DNA of 64,000 nt from Astrothelium macrocarpum (GCA_021030915.1 JAGEMR010000037.1:1-64000), one strand, 5' to 3'. Positions 32,621 to 45,374 are shown, counted from the first letter of the stretch. Notes: a model not told the origin generated them from the letters alone. Program-made: numbers and translations.

Positions 32621-33680
32621 CTATTGTGCAGAGGGAGCATCGCGGTATTTGTGGGCTCCCTGTCTCCTGGAGCGACCATATTGGCGCGCCTCTGGATTTT
32701 TCCCAGAAAGTAGCCGGTTGCCTACAGGATCGATCAACACCAGCGCTGCACTTGCACACAGCGCCCACTGCCCGATTGTATATAGCTTCCCACTCACGGG
32801 CAAGTTGCTCTTGGCCAAAAGATAGGTCTCGTTCAACGAGATTTCGATCGGAAAGAAGAACAATCCTCCAATGCTGAACACAAATGCGTAATGCAGAAAA
32901 CCCTATATCCTGATTCTTGTTCACACACCACGCAACCATGTTCTTGCCGCCTTCTTCGCACCACCCTGGTAGATGTTCTTCTTATCTTGCACAATACTTT
33001 GCTCACAGTCGGTATCAGGAAGAGAACCGGGGCTATGAACGCAAAGCCAGTGTCAAGGACTGGAATAAGCACGAACCCGCTCATACAACCGCTTAATCTT
33101 TCCTTCAAAATGATCGTTATTTCAGAATGGCTCCGCATCGATCGTGATCCGGATTGGCAAGGTAGTGTGCGTCCTTCGCAATTGCAAGGCTTTTCGCTGG
33201 GAATATCAACAAAGTATCGACTGCCCCAGCGCCCGAGCCAACGTACACCAAGGCCACCCACAGTGCAAACCCTGGCTACAGCAGCGGTTCTCTCACAAGC
33301 TCTGACACACCCATCACCAGCATGGTCGCTATGACTCCAGAGACAACCACGGCGAACGTGTTCACAACGTTAAGACCAAGCTGATTGGACCTTGGCGATA
33401 CCAAAACGACCACGTGAATTACTTCCGTTCCAGAGTGAATCATGGCCGCGGCCAGGGCACCCACGACCAGCCAGATGTGGTCCTGCGCGCAGAACGCGAA
33501 GATGACTAACGTGTAGTTGAGAATTCGCGGTAGGAGTTCGGATTGGCCTCTCAGTGGATAGGCGCAAACCAACTTGCCTTCATCCGTTGTAGCATTGTAG
33601 TCTCCAGTTATCCCGTGAACGGGTTCTGGGCTAAGTAGCACCAGCTGGAGAAAAATCGCAAGAACTACTGTACGAGTCAT
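32621..33680 (-). pseudogene. Disrupted fungal integral membrane protein gene
   Basis: The minus strand starts MTRTVVLAIFLQLVLLSPEPVHG (signal peptide), then hydrophobic segments RILNYTLVIFAFCAQDHIWLV-VGALAAAMIHSG and NTFAVVVSGVIATMLVMGVSELV. An in-frame TAG at 33278-33276 interrupts it, but the same frame continues as another membrane segment (PGFALWVALVYVGSGAGAVD) until TAA at 33119-33117. Two further hydrophobic pieces in other frames follow (FVLIPVLDTGFAFIAPVLFL; HYAFVFSIGGLFFFPIEISLNE with GQWALCASAALVLIDPVG). The order resembles a fungal multi-span membrane protein family of unknown function. Restoring CAG and CAA at the two stops gives sensible protein. Introns may explain the later frame changes, but not the first stop. 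Confidence 0.6.
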
Positions 33681-35046
33681 TGTCACAGGGAACTATGTCA
33701 GAGCGATTGCTTTTTAGAACTTCTTCGCCGCGTAGATGTCGTTCATAGTTTGGCTCTTCGGCTTAGCCTTGTGAGGACCCTGCCGTCAAGTTCATCCATT
33801 GGTGCCTAAAAAAGACAGCTAGGCACACAGGTCATCGTTCGTCGTCTGGGCTGCAAACGGCCTCCTAAGTTCTGCAAAGGCAGAACGCAGCGGAAAGATC
33901 CGGATGCCTTTTGCTTCCCTTCAAGTCAGGTTGGGGTGGCTTGCAGCAGCTTTCTACGTACACCGCATTGCTTAATGGGATCGACGACGAAGAGAGCCAT
34001 GCAGAAAGGGTGCAGAAGAAAGTATCCTTGTTGATGACCTGATGGCCTGGTAATGGATTTCGTCAAGTGCTATTAAGGAATTTCATATCAATGCTTTTGT
34101 TACCATTGGTTAGCTTCTGACGGTTTGGTTAGACTTCCCTGAATTTCAAGATCCTCGAGAGTTAGATGGAATACGCAATCTGAGTGTCTACAATTTCTCT
34201 TGCTGAATTGCAGTCTTTATTACCTAATGTGGACAGAGTCATGAATGGAGCGTCACAGGATAGCAGCACATTTAATAGCTTTTCCAAAGAGTTGTTCTTG
34301 CTAAAGTCTCCGAAGCGTCATGAGCACGAATTCGGAAGTCAAGGGGGAATCCGTCATCTTGGTAACGTCCGAACTCCATACGCCAGAGTTTGATAACCTA
34401 GGTAAGATAAGCGAGGCTGGTCATATTTGCATTAAGAGATGAGCTTTGACTTCAGCGTAGATCAGGTCAACTACATCCTGCAAAAAAGGCATGGGGGCCC
34501 CTCCTACAGGCTATGGATTGCTTTTCTGGTTCTGGACCTATCACGGATGATCTAATGCCGGATTCAGAGAGCCTTACAGATTTGTGCCCGAGTACTAACA
34601 GGGATGTTCAGAATACTTGCATATTCAATAACCACCGCGGAAGCATGGCTGAATCCAGGCTGGGATTGGTTGCAATCACGCTTGTAGATAGCCAAGCTTC
34701 TCCTTCATGTTCCTCAATTGATCCGGAAGGGATCATTGCCACGTTGATAAGGCTCTTCAGCTTTACTCCTCGTTTCTGCGAAAACTAAACTTTGAAAATC
34801 TCACTCCCACCGTCTAGTTTTTAAATAACTGGAGCTGAGAAATGCCTGGCGAACCACTTAGAATTTCCTTGAAGGTTATACGGTGATGATCGTCATCAGG
34901 CAATCCGAGCCCGGCCGTCAGCGAACCATAAGTATGTATTGCTTGGTCCAGCTGATTCCTCCTCATCGGATATCCAGCTCTTGCATTCTCGCTCTACGTC
35001 TATCTTGAATGCAAAAAGGCGCGATCTGGTCTTGAAAACGACACGG
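33681..35046. other. Divergent region upstream of the NLR gene
   Basis: About 1.37 kb between the broken membrane-protein gene and the NLR. Plus-strand frames at 34184-34393 and 34513-34788 have no domain. An additional 5' exon of the NLR could lie near 34930-35040, where the frame stays open upstream of the chosen ATG without another ATG. Confidence 0.35.
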
Positions 35047-38000
35047 ATGGCCAACGATCTGAACATGAAGCAATGGTCGGTAGCGGAAAAACGCTGCCTT
35101 GAGAGCCTTGAGCGTGATGATCTCCATCAAGTGCAAGAATGCTCAGACGCACATCATGTTCAATCGTTTTTGGAAGCCGGACGTGGCAACAACACCAATG
35201 TGGAAGCTACTCAAGATCTGGAGCTATTGATACGTCCAGTTGCACACTTTGAAACGCTGAGCAATTCTTTCTTGACTGACGCTGCTAGAAGTAACAATGG
35301 TATGTCAACATTCTGGGGTATGCTGCTTTTGTTGATCAAGGTAGGTCAATTGCCAGATGGTAACTGACTTGTGCTTACTGTAGAGCTAGCTCGCCGCAAC
35401 TTCTGATCAGACATTCCATCGCACGCTTCGTATCTTGAAAGAGCTTGGGAATGAGGTAGAAATGTTCAATGAGTGGAGAAAGGCAACAACAGGGTTGGAC
35501 CACCAATTTGTTGAGGCTGCTGTGGACGTGATGATCTGCCTGATTATATTCTTTTCCAAAGTCATACAAATCTTCCGTGATCCTTTTTTTGGTGAGTCCG
35601 CTCTGCAATCTAGTCTGTTGACAGGATCTAATTAGAACTCCAATCCAGTCCCAGAAGAAGACGATGAAGCTTGGCAGCCAGTCATTCATCTTTACGAGGA
35701 TTCAGTTGTCGATATCAAACAAGTCTTCGATAGAATTGAACGTCTAACGCGAATCATTACTAACTCAAGAGTTGACGAGCTAAGCCGACTGCAAGATTTG
35801 CTCCGCATCCAAGATGGTCACTCAACCTCAGATGCTCGTTTGCCGTGTATAATGCTTCCGCCGGTCAGGAATCATCGGTTTTACGATCGCGATGCGATCG
35901 TAAAGCAGATTGATGAAATGCACGAGCGGCCTATCATTGAAGGAAATGGTCCTCCTTCTTTGGCTTTGTATGGACTCGGAGGGGTGGGAAAAAGCTTCAT
36001 TGCATTGAAGTTCGCACATGATAAGGCTCAATCCTTGGATGCTATTTTCTGGATATACAGTCAAACGCCGACTTCGATCGCGCAGAGTTTTTCGGATGTC
36101 GCTGTGCGACTTGGACTTTCCGACAATCGTGAGCATTTCGATGAGAACAGAGTCTTGGTACTCAGTTGGCTACAACAAACAAGTAAGCGGCGCAAATACA
36201 AAATCATAACAGAATGATCCTGATATTTCAATACTTACCAGATGCCAAGTGGGTTATGGTATTTGACAATGCAGAGAATGCTGAGTTACTCTTACAGTAC
36301 TGGCCTCCAGCAGCCAGTCGAGGCTTTATTTTGCTTACTACGAGAAATCACAATTTAGCTTTCGAACCGGCTGCCGCAGGCCTTGAAGTTCCTCACTTTG
36401 ATGATGAGTCAGGCTCAGGCTTCCTTGTCCATCTCTTGCAGATGGATATTGCACAGGACATAACGTCTTCAGAAATGAAATCAGCTGCAGAGCTATCCAA
36501 CAGACTTTCTGGACATGCGTTAGCGATAAACACCATGGCCGGTCTGATCCATAAACGCCGATGGACCATTGAAGAGTTCCTACGAATATACGACAAGGAT
36601 ACTGAACGCTTACACCGATCGGTGCTAGACGCAGTGTGGCGCCTCTCGTTTGAGTCACTGGATCAAGATGCATTCCATTTGCTGGGCATACTCAGCTTAA
36701 TTATGCCTGACTCTATTCCACTATCTCTTTTTGAGATAGTAGAGAATGGTACCACGAGATTACCGGCCACTCTATCATTTATCAAAGACAACGAGAGGTA
36801 TCCACTTGTCAATTGAAATTTTTGTGGATTCCTCGCTGATGCGCACAAGCCTATGGGAAGCAATTGATAGACTTTTATCTCTTGCTCTCATTAAAAGAGA
36901 CAGAAATTCCGGCGTATTGACCCTGCATCGACTTGTTCAAGCTCATTTTCGATATTACATGAATCATCTACAGCAGCAGACGACCCTCGCTAATGCATCG
37001 TTCCTGCTGGATAGTGTGTTCCCAACAAAGCCACGCGACTCACATCAGATGTACAATGTTTGGCATATGTGCCGAGAGCACCTCCAACACGTTCTCTGCC
37101 TAATGAGAAACTACAAAGATGAGAACGTGCATTCTACAAATCTAAAACCCACAAAAGAGTTCTGCTGGCTCTTAGTCAGATGTTCACGGTAACTCGTTCT
37201 TGAGCCTATGCAGATGACCCGCTAATCACGTACAGGTTTCTCTGCGAAATAGGTCTATATGAAGAATTGCACGAAATGTTGGATGTTGCTTTCGACGCTT
37301 ATGATGAACTAACACCAAGAGAGCAAGATCCACTAATCTTGGCCGACTTAGAGCGCCATCGCAGTACGGAATGGCTTCAGCGAGGTGACTTTCAGTTGAG
37401 TGATGCACACATGAAAAAGTCAATCGATCTCTATGAACGCTATTCAGTACAGTTCCCTGCCCTCTTTCTCGCACCATATAACCACATGGCCAATGTCGCT
37501 GCCTCAGCTAACAGGTACTCCGAATCTTTGCAATGGCAAGCCAAAGTTGAGTCTGTGAGTGTCCAGCTAGTAGAGGATTCAATGAAAAGGACAGCGCTCA
37601 CGAATTGCAACACCGGCCGAGCCTTATGGCTTATTGGGAGGATTCCTGAAGCGAAGGAGAGGCTCGAAAAAGCAATTGAGCAGTACAAGAGCTCCGAAAA
37701 TTGGGCCATGCTTTGCTAGTAAGCGTCGGTAATAGAATAGACTAAAAGGTGATGATGCTTACCATGTGCCAATAGCACTTTATTTGCTCTTGGAAATCTT
37801 CATCGAGGACTGGATGAGCTAGATCTTGCAAATAAAAATTACGCCGAAGCCCGTGATGCATGGCTAAGTACTGGTCAAGCCCCAACTCATGAGTTTTTTG
37901 CTGCTTGTTTATACAAGCTTGGCTGCGTCGCGCTTGAACTCGGGTCAACGACGTCAGCAATGTCAGTTTTCACAAACACTGGCGTACCTCCATCGTTTCT

Positions 38001-38263
38001 ATGCTGACTTCATTTTTAGATCCTTTCTCCAAAATGCACAGACTATAACGGCTCTTCGCAGAGAGCACATGCCAGGCGACTTCTTCCGGACTCAGTACAA
38101 GCTATCACAAGCCTATCGACATTTTCGTGAGTTAGAGTCTCACGGGATCCAACTTGCATCAGAGGCAGAAGTGGAATTGAAACAATTACAAAATAAGCAT
38201 GGTATTCATCCAGTTCATAACGAGGCAGCTTACGATCAATTTGTGTGCATTTTGTGGAGGTAG
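35047..38263 (+). CDS. NLR-like STAND NTPase: N-terminal domain, NB-ARC, TPR-like repeats
   Basis: Eight exons (35047-35340, 35390-35591, 35649-36182, 36242-36797, 36850-37188, 37236-37718, 37776-37961, 38020-38263) give 945 residues; all seven introns are 47-59 bp and in frame. Residues about 60-165 form the helical, partly hydrophobic N-terminal domain seen in fungal STAND proteins (GMLLLLIKLAATSDQTFHR, VDVMICLIIFFSKVIQIFR). The NB-ARC has Walker A GLGGVGKS (K280), Walker B WVMVFDN (D352), the RGFILLTTRN sensor segment, LSGHALAI (GLPL-like) and LHRLVQ (H555, the fungal MHD position). The C-terminal third is helical with TPR-like spacing (ALTNCNTGRALWLIGRIPEAKERLEKAIEQY). Fungal proteins of this layout act in non-self recognition and programmed cell death. 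The ATG is the first in frame; an upstream exon cannot be excluded. Confidence 0.87.
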
Positions 38264-38399
38264 ACGAGCCAAGTCAAGTTCTCTGTATTCCTTGAAGATT
38301 TGATAACCATGCCAACGAAAGGAGCGTCCTGAAGATGTTTACGATTAATTCCATAACCGTTTGTGGTATTCCTCGTACATTATTGTTTCCTTGGGAAAA

Positions 38400-39810
38400 C
38401 TATCGTATTGATACTGCCAATTGCACTATTGCTACAGCCAACTGTAGCGTGGTCATGATCAATGAGAGACCTGCAATCATCAAAACGGCCCAAAAAGTAT
38501 ACCATTGGATAGGATTTCGTGTGTCTTGCCACATATCTCTGATTCTCCTCGGGCTTTGACGGTTGTTGAATGTTTGTAGTATCGTCAACCTTCTGCCCAA
38601 CAACGGGAAATCAGTATCAACACTATAAACGTTCTGTTCTTGTAAACTACTGTCATTATCGCGGCAAGACTCTGGCCATATCACGCCAGGGATGCTAGAA
38701 AGGCGAGGATGAGTACACAACTGGGTCAGGAAGGGGTCCAAAAGGCCATCGTCTCCCCTGGCGCTTTTCTTCTCACGATTTTTGAAGATTTTGCGAGCTC
38801 CCGGGGTTTGTCCGAAGATAACTCGATAAGATAGCAAGATTTCTCTTTTGAAAGTTCTTAAAATATCTGTTGCATGATCGGTATCCGTGACATAGTCTCG
38901 CAAAATGCTAGAATACGTGATTTCAGTCATTATCATGATACATGTGTTTACAACGTGTTCTTACCGATCAAAGCACTTGCATTTCTCTTCTTGTATACAA
39001 TTGAGAGCACAAAATGTTGGAAAGCGAAACAACATAAGCGTGCGTGTTAGTGGGTCGAATTCAAGGTGTGCACTGAGTACATCAACCCAACAAATGTTGA
39101 TCTTGCCGAAGGTCTGAAGGCTATGGTAATTGAGCGCAGAGACATAGAGCATCTCTGACTCCATTTTTGAATTGCCGAATATCTTTCCATCAAATTCGGG
39201 GATGACCTTACCAAAGGCTTTCAAAACTGTAGTGATTGGCCGTTTCACAAGACGCAAGGGTTGTAAAGCCACGCCTCCATTTCTTGAGGGTTTGATGATG
39301 CGAAAGCCAGACGACAAGGTCTCTCTGTTGGAAAGATCGATAGTCGGTCTGACAAGCATGGTGGTCCAACCAACGATAGCAAATATGGCGTGATAAACCT
39401 CAGGTAGTGGTACTGAAGTTACCACATGACTGTTAAGGAGATCGTGCAGAACCTCCTCTATACTCATGTGACGTGTCCTGTTGTTTTTGAGTTGCTTGGC
39501 GAGGTCACACACAAATGCGACTGAGCCTTGGTAGCCTCCAGCTTGCCCAGCATAAAGACAGTGCACAACTGGATCGAACAATGCACATTGCATTGACCCA
39601 AGCTCACGCTCAACATATCGCACATAAACGTACGCACCAGGCCATTGCCCTAAAGCATCCTTTTCCAATCCGAAAATCGAAAAAAGTAAACGCATTCTGT
39701 GTCTCTCCAGATCCTCCACTGATACGTCAGGCGTTTCAACGTCAAGGTTTGTTCTCCCTGACTTCCAGCTTAAGATTGAGAATTTTCGCACCTTCAAAAG
39801 CCATTAGCAT
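38400..39810 (-). CDS. Large fungal protein with C-terminal membrane anchor, function unknown; likely frameshift near the start
   Basis: The main body (39797-38965 joined to 38907-38400, intron GTAAGA...TTCTAG, 57 bp) encodes about 446 residues: an N-terminal soluble domain (ERHRMRLLFSIFGLEKDALGQWP, RYVERELGSMQCALFDP), a middle part with VYHAIFAIVGWTTMLV, and a C-terminus LLGRRLTILQTFNNRQSPRRIRDMWQDTRNPIQWYTFWAVLMIAGLSL that ends in one transmembrane segment. I recognise the WYTFWAVL-type ending as common in uncharacterised Pezizomycotina proteins. No ATG starts this frame. The natural start (MAFEGAKILNLKLEVRENK, ATG at 39804 or 39810) lies in another frame, and the two join sensibly only if one C is dropped near 39746. 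The gene is tail-to-tail with the NLR, 136 bp apart. Confidence 0.65.
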
Positions 39811-40891
39811 TACTTTGCAGACAAATTCTCGTTGCATACAGCTTGTGCACCACCATCGTAGCTTGCTGCATCCAGTTCCATAATTTCATTGGCGATTTGT
39901 GTCTAGAAAGTGGAGAGCCTAGGCACATGATGCTTGCTAAAACCCGGCTGCAATATCAATCGAGGTCCGAGTTATTCAAATATGCATTATCCTTTCTTCC
40001 ATACGTCCTATAGGCAGCAAGGCGGCCTCGATCCTAGAGCCTTACCTCAATCTCAATGCCAACATGAAGCCACCTCAGCTGTCGCCATAGATTCCTTCCT
40101 AATTCAGTCAAGCTTGCATACTGTATCCTAAAAAGCAATTCGTTGAAGACGTGCAGCTGAAGAGTGGGGCCTGATAAGGGAGACCTTGACTTTTGGTATA
40201 AACACTGCCGTTATCTCGGAGAATCGAATGTCACGCCAAAGCATTGTATGATTGTTCAATTTCTTGGATTAAATTGGAAATGAATACACAGCAAGTATGC
40301 CTTGCTATTAGTGAACAAGCAGCTGATTGGTCAGGTTGAAGGAAGAAACCCGCCTCGAACAGCCATGGAAGCAGTGGTATCATCCTAACGCTGTTGTCCT
40401 GTCAAGCCCATTCGTTGTGCCATTCATGGCGGCTGGCAATCATGCTAAGGAGCGCAAACCAGTACAACATTGCAATGTGCCGCGAGCCTTCGTGACGAAG
40501 GAAAAGAACACAAGTAAGCAGTAATGGCTAAAATATCCAATCACTGACAAAGTTCCAGGCTAGATGTAATGTTCGAAGCAGAAATAGAAAACCAAGCTGG
40601 AAGCGCAAGACAAGAAGCAAGGTTGCATACGAATTTTTTTTGCATCAGGTGATTTATTCGAGCATGACGGATTACTCAGTAATCTTATTCCCACTGCATC
40701 CGTGGCTTTTTTGGTCTGTCGGGGTTGGCTGTAAGCCTGCTTTAGTACCATCTCTATAGCAATACATTGATCTGCGACCTTTCATAATAACCAAATCAGG
40801 ACTAGCCTAATTGCTGGTACTAGCTCTATATAATATATGGTTTTCCAGCACGAATATCGTTCATCCCGAGCGAAGTACCTATTCCCTCAGC
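39811..40891. other. Divergent intergenic region
   Basis: About 1.1 kb between the membrane-anchored protein gene and the oxygenase gene. It should hold both promoters; a TATATAATATATGG stretch near 40827-40840 lies about 55 bp before the oxygenase ATG and may be a TATA-type element. No gene or repeat recognised. Confidence 0.4.
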
Positions 40892-41901
40892 ATGGCTCTC
40901 CGTAAAACACATGTCATCACCAACCTTCCTTATCTGATACGCCATGATATCTACAATAGACAGAAACCTTACAGCACCGACTTTGATGTATCCAATATCC
41001 CTGGGGCTTTACCGACAAATCACCAAATCGAGCTACGGAAAAAGGTGATCCGGGACGTTCGGGATTCTCTTCAATCATTTACGTTGGAGAAGAATGGATT
41101 CGCCTTTCTTAAAAAATCGACTTCAATCAATGAGGAGAGTGTTAATAGCGTTGAGTTTGTAGAGAATGTCTATGCCAAAGAACTTGAGGCCCTGCTGCAC
41201 AGCCGCTTTCCGGAATACGGGGATCTTCACATGCTTGATTATGTAGTATGTACATTGAATAGCATTTTGCCCGCGTCGGTTATCTAAGCTATACAAAGGA
41301 GAGGAAAAGAAGTCCTGCTTTTCCGACTCAGCCGGGGGCGCCCACAGAGCATGAACAGCCAGCGGCGCTGCCACATTGCGATTTTACCACGCGCGGCTCC
41401 TTCTTACGTTTGGCGCAGGAATCCTCTGGCCTGAAGGCACTTTGTGAGACGAGAGAATTTGACATCCTCAAGTAAGATACCCTCGCATTTTCAACGTCAG
41501 TATTTTATCTAACCGTTACAGTGTCTGGCAAGTGCTAAAGGGCCCGAACAACGACTGGCCTCTGGCGTTATGTGACTACGAGACAATCGATGAAGTCCAT
41601 GACACGATTGCAAACGATATAGTCCACGAGAATGTGGTCGGAGAAAATTGTTTGCTCCACTACAATCAGAAACACCAGTGGTATTACATGAGCGATCAAG
41701 AGACCGATGATTTGCTTGTTTTTAGGAATTCCAACTCGCGGGGAGTGGGCGCAAGTATAGTTGTCTTACTGATATGACCAGCTAAATCGAGGGTGCTGAC
41801 TCTAGGCAGAATGTTTTCATGCTGCTTTCAACACAAATGTCCTGGATATCGAACCAAGGCACAGTGTTGAGGTTCGCTTTGCGGCAGTCCATAACGATTG
41901 A
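40892..41901 (+). CDS. AsaB/CmcJ-like hydroxylase/desaturase family enzyme
   Basis: Four exons (40892-41245, 41299-41471, 41522-41754, 41810-41901) give 283 residues, the normal size. The sequence follows the AsaB / CmcJ-related pattern of fungal secondary-metabolism enzymes: NLPYLIRHDIYNRQKPY, then LPTNHQIELRKKVIRDVR, FTLEKNGFAFL, an HxD at H144-C-D146 after QPAALP, LNVWQVLKGPNNDWPLALCD, the HQWYYMSDQETDDLLVF block and RHSVEVR with H271. H144, D146 and H271 are plausible metal ligands for a non-heme iron enzyme; this is inference. Family members modify small molecules such as aspergillic acid precursors (AsaB). The three introns have typical branch sites (CTAAG, CTAAC, CTGAC). It is convergent with the MFS gene, suggesting a joint role. 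Confidence 0.88.
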
Positions 41902-42074
41902 GAAGGCAACGGAGAGCAGTGCCGATGAGACATGAAGCGTGGACTTTGCGACTTAATTACGATTATTGACTACGGAATGAGCGTGCCTGGACGTAGCATC
42001 CCCATCGGCTTTCTAAGGTATACTCGACGTCTTTAATCAGAAATCGCATCTCTGTCGTAAACGACGAAATTGAG

Positions 42075-43967
42075 TCAATGGTAATACAAATAGCATCTTA
42101 ATCCATAGACCAAGACTATGGCGGTTTCGGATTTCAAGATAGTCGATCGTGACGTGTGCTTTGCGCATCTATGCGCAAGACGAATGAAAACAGTAGAGCA
42201 CTTAGATAACAAACCTACGTGTTTTAGCAATAGGGTATACCATAAAAGAACAATATTTCGTACCCCACTGACGAAGAAAGGTAATCCAATCCAAGATATA
42301 GGAAGATTGAAGGCTATCGCTAGTAGGCTATGCAGCACCGGCTCTCCAATCAGCATTCCAACAAGTTCAATGACAAGAATCACACTATATAAGCGCGCAC
42401 GTAGATTAGGATCAAACCACGAGGTGGCCAGAGATAAAAGAGTAGCTCTTGCGCCGAATCCGCAGGCGTAAATCAGTACAGCTAGACCTCGTCAGCAATT
42501 ACCTTCAATTTAGTGAACACCATGCATACAAATCACAAGCATAATCCAAGTCGGAGAAAGAGCAAGTAAAAGCGACCCTAGAAAAAGGATAGCGAGACTG
42601 CCTCGAACGATAACCAAATTAAGTTTTTGTGGGTGCGGGGAACAACGTTTCCTAATTAGATTGATAACCAGCGGGAGCACGAGAAGAAACAACACTAGAT
42701 CAACTATAGCAACTTCGGTAATCAACGCATTGGTCTAATTGAGGGTTAATAGATAGACGATAGAATGAGCTGGCCATCCACTTACATCGAAAAGCCGCCA
42801 GTGAAATCTCACTGAAGTGTACTGCAGGAGGACGCGGAGAGAGATTGCTCTAAATGTGCCAACTAAGAAAATGGGAAGCGCCAGGACCATGTTCGAATTT
42901 TTGAATATCACAGTCATCGATACGAGATGCTCGGAGAGCATCTTCCAAAACTCGGGCCATGTAATTTTATGCATTTCAATATAGCCCTCTGACGAGACCG
43001 TACTCTGTGGAGAACGCTGAGCTTCCGTGTGTCTCTTTCTGTTGCCCTCCTCTTCGGGTACGTTGACAAGTATGGCAAAGCAGCTAACGATGCAGAAGAT
43101 ACCAAGCGCAAATGGGATCCACAGCGATATTTTTGCTGTCCAGGATGAGATCACCGGCCCAACAAGCTCTGTAAAGACGAATGCGGAATACTCGAAGTAG
43201 AGAGTTTGTGTCCTTGTCGGCTTAGCAACATACTTTCCCTGAAGAGCGATAAAATCGCATTAGATACATACCGGTCGGCTTCAGTACAAGAGTCTACAAG
43301 CATGGCTCCAAAGAGCATTTCTGCAGCATAATTGCCGCCACCACAAAGGTAGAGAATCGAGGTCATCCAAACTAGGCGTATTGGTAGGTTCGGCGTGATT
43401 ACTGTATGTCTTTTGAGCAAAGTATAAATTTCGCCGACCGTTCCTCATACCAACTAACACAGTCCACAACAGAGCCGCGACCATTCCAAATAAAGTAAAT
43501 AGCATTATCTTCCTCCGGCTATAACGGTCGGCGAGTAGGCCAATAGGAATTGCGGCGAGTATCGCTGGAATGCAGTCAGCAGATAATTTCATCTTAGCAG
43601 GGGAAGGTTCTAAAAAAAGACCACTTAGTGTATTAAAGAACGCTTGCCAGCCTCTCACAAAGGCTAGCTCTTCTTGAACAGGGAGGATCTTGCATGCGGT
43701 TTCATCGTAAGAAAGACTTCGTATATTCGTGTCGAAAACATATCTTGTGCAGATAGATCGCTCGACAAGAGATATCAGCGGAACCGTCAGAATCGAGTTT
43801 GACATTTCCAGCAGCAACTCTAGCATAATATAAAACTTGGCAGTCCTAGCGAGGCGGAACTTTCTCCGAGACGAGGCCTGCTCCCCGGATCGGCCTGGTT
43901 GGCCACCAACAGAAATAGCATTGGTCTCTAGCAATGGAGCAGCTTCCTCACGCGTTGGAGTGGTCAT
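42075..43967 (-). CDS. Major facilitator superfamily transporter
   Basis: Five exons (43967-43451, 43401-43272, 43212-42786, 42734-42521, 42481-42075) give about 564 residues. After a hydrophilic N-terminus the protein shows repeated hydrophobic spans, with the MFS motif A between spans 2 and 3 (GLLADRYSRRKIMLFT) and a long central loop (EEEGNRKRHTEAQRS). Other clear spans: KISLWIPFALGIFCIVSCFAI, VLFLLVLPLVINLI, LAILFLGSLLLALSPTWIML, RLYSVILVIELVGMLIGEP. This resembles fungal MFS exporters of unknown substrate. The fourth intron is only 39 bp, near the lower limit but with a TGCTGAC branch. The true C-terminus is uncertain: a GTACGA donor after FFVSG could lead to another last exon. It is a likely plasma-membrane protein, beside the AsaB-like gene. 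Confidence 0.82.
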
Positions 43968-45374
43968 GACTAGAAAGTCGAATAGTTAAGAAAATCAGCA
44001 GAGCTGGGCCGCTTGGCATGAATTAATGGCAGCGACCAGCCAGGCTTCAGAGCAACCATGGGGACTTGATAAGGAGCATACCGCCTGGGCTGAAGAGGGC
44101 AACACGAGCAAGCCGCAAGCATCGTGGATTGTAGCGATCATGTCGGTTTCCATGTTTGCGTGAAGAGGAAAAGCTGCTGGTGACGGGATGAAGGACGAAT
44201 GAGGAAGAGTCAGAGGAGGCAAGGTGACGAACGTGGGGCGAACGTGGGGGCTGCGAGACGAATCAGAAACAAGTGGGTTGCTGCGGGGCTAAAACCTGTA
44301 ATATCATGCCACAGCGGTAATTCCGAGAGTTTAAGTGTTGTATGCATGCGAGACGTTATGTAGGTGCGTCCGGCTGATAGCGCTGTGGATCGTGAAAATC
44401 GGCCCAATAATAGAAAATCCCCACGAAACGAAAACGACTGAGGCTGATTGAACGTTGTCCCATTCGCTCAACTGTGTCAGTCCTTCACAGATCGCACCTC
44501 ATTTGGCCCACTGTCTGAAACTGCCTCTTAAATCCAGTTTTGGATCCAATCGTCATATATAAGCACAAACTCAAAAGATGCGCTGGTCACACGCTATCAG
44601 CAGGATGCGCCTACCCGCATTGCCTTGTATTTCACCGCATGTCCAAGTCCCTAGCCTATCCTGGACCCCAATAAACATATATGTGGGAAGTCATGTTCGA
44701 AATCAATATCTGTCCTTTGCTCCTTCCGTATCTCGACTCATCGACCTCTTGATCTTAATCTAATTACAACTGAGAGTGATATTTTGGACTAGAACGCTTT
44801 GTAAAACGAGGGCACAGCAAGGGATGATCGTCTATGTGGTGTGAAATGGCCCTGAGTGGTTGCTCCTTATCGATGCGTGGGGGCTCCAGCCGAAAAATGA
44901 ACTCCGAGAACGCCTGGAAATAGTTCAATGTACCATCCAATATTTTAGCAATGATCAAAGCAATATTATTTTATCACGCTTCCTTGTTCATAGTCACACC
45001 GAAAAGGCACTTGGCTCAAATTGTGGATTTCTTCCAGCTTCGCGATGTTAAGGGACATGGTACTACGGCAAAGTTTGCAGAGAACGGTAGGACAGCCTAT
45101 CGTAGTGCAACGTAGAAAGCAAAGTGGACCCAATCAAGCTCATTCCTTTTTCTTCGGGTAATCAGGGCACAGAGAGATATTACAAAGGGCGATGATTCCA
45201 AGGCCTGGACTCCAAGATGTGACCTTGTCACGTTTACAAAAACCTTGGAGCGAATTACATCTCCAGCCAGAATGATAGTACGGGTTAACAATGATGATAA
45301 TCGATTCTGGCTCAGTCCGGTAGAAGTGGTCAGTCTCTTCTCGCAATCGATTCCACCAATGAAGCTTAGTGTAG
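43968..45374. other. Divergent intergenic region
   Basis: About 1.4 kb between the divergent MFS and amidase genes, presumably with both promoters. The N-terminal exon of the amidase probably lies in its last 150 bp (an ATGATGATA stretch at about 45290). Otherwise only short frames without domains are seen. Confidence 0.4.
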
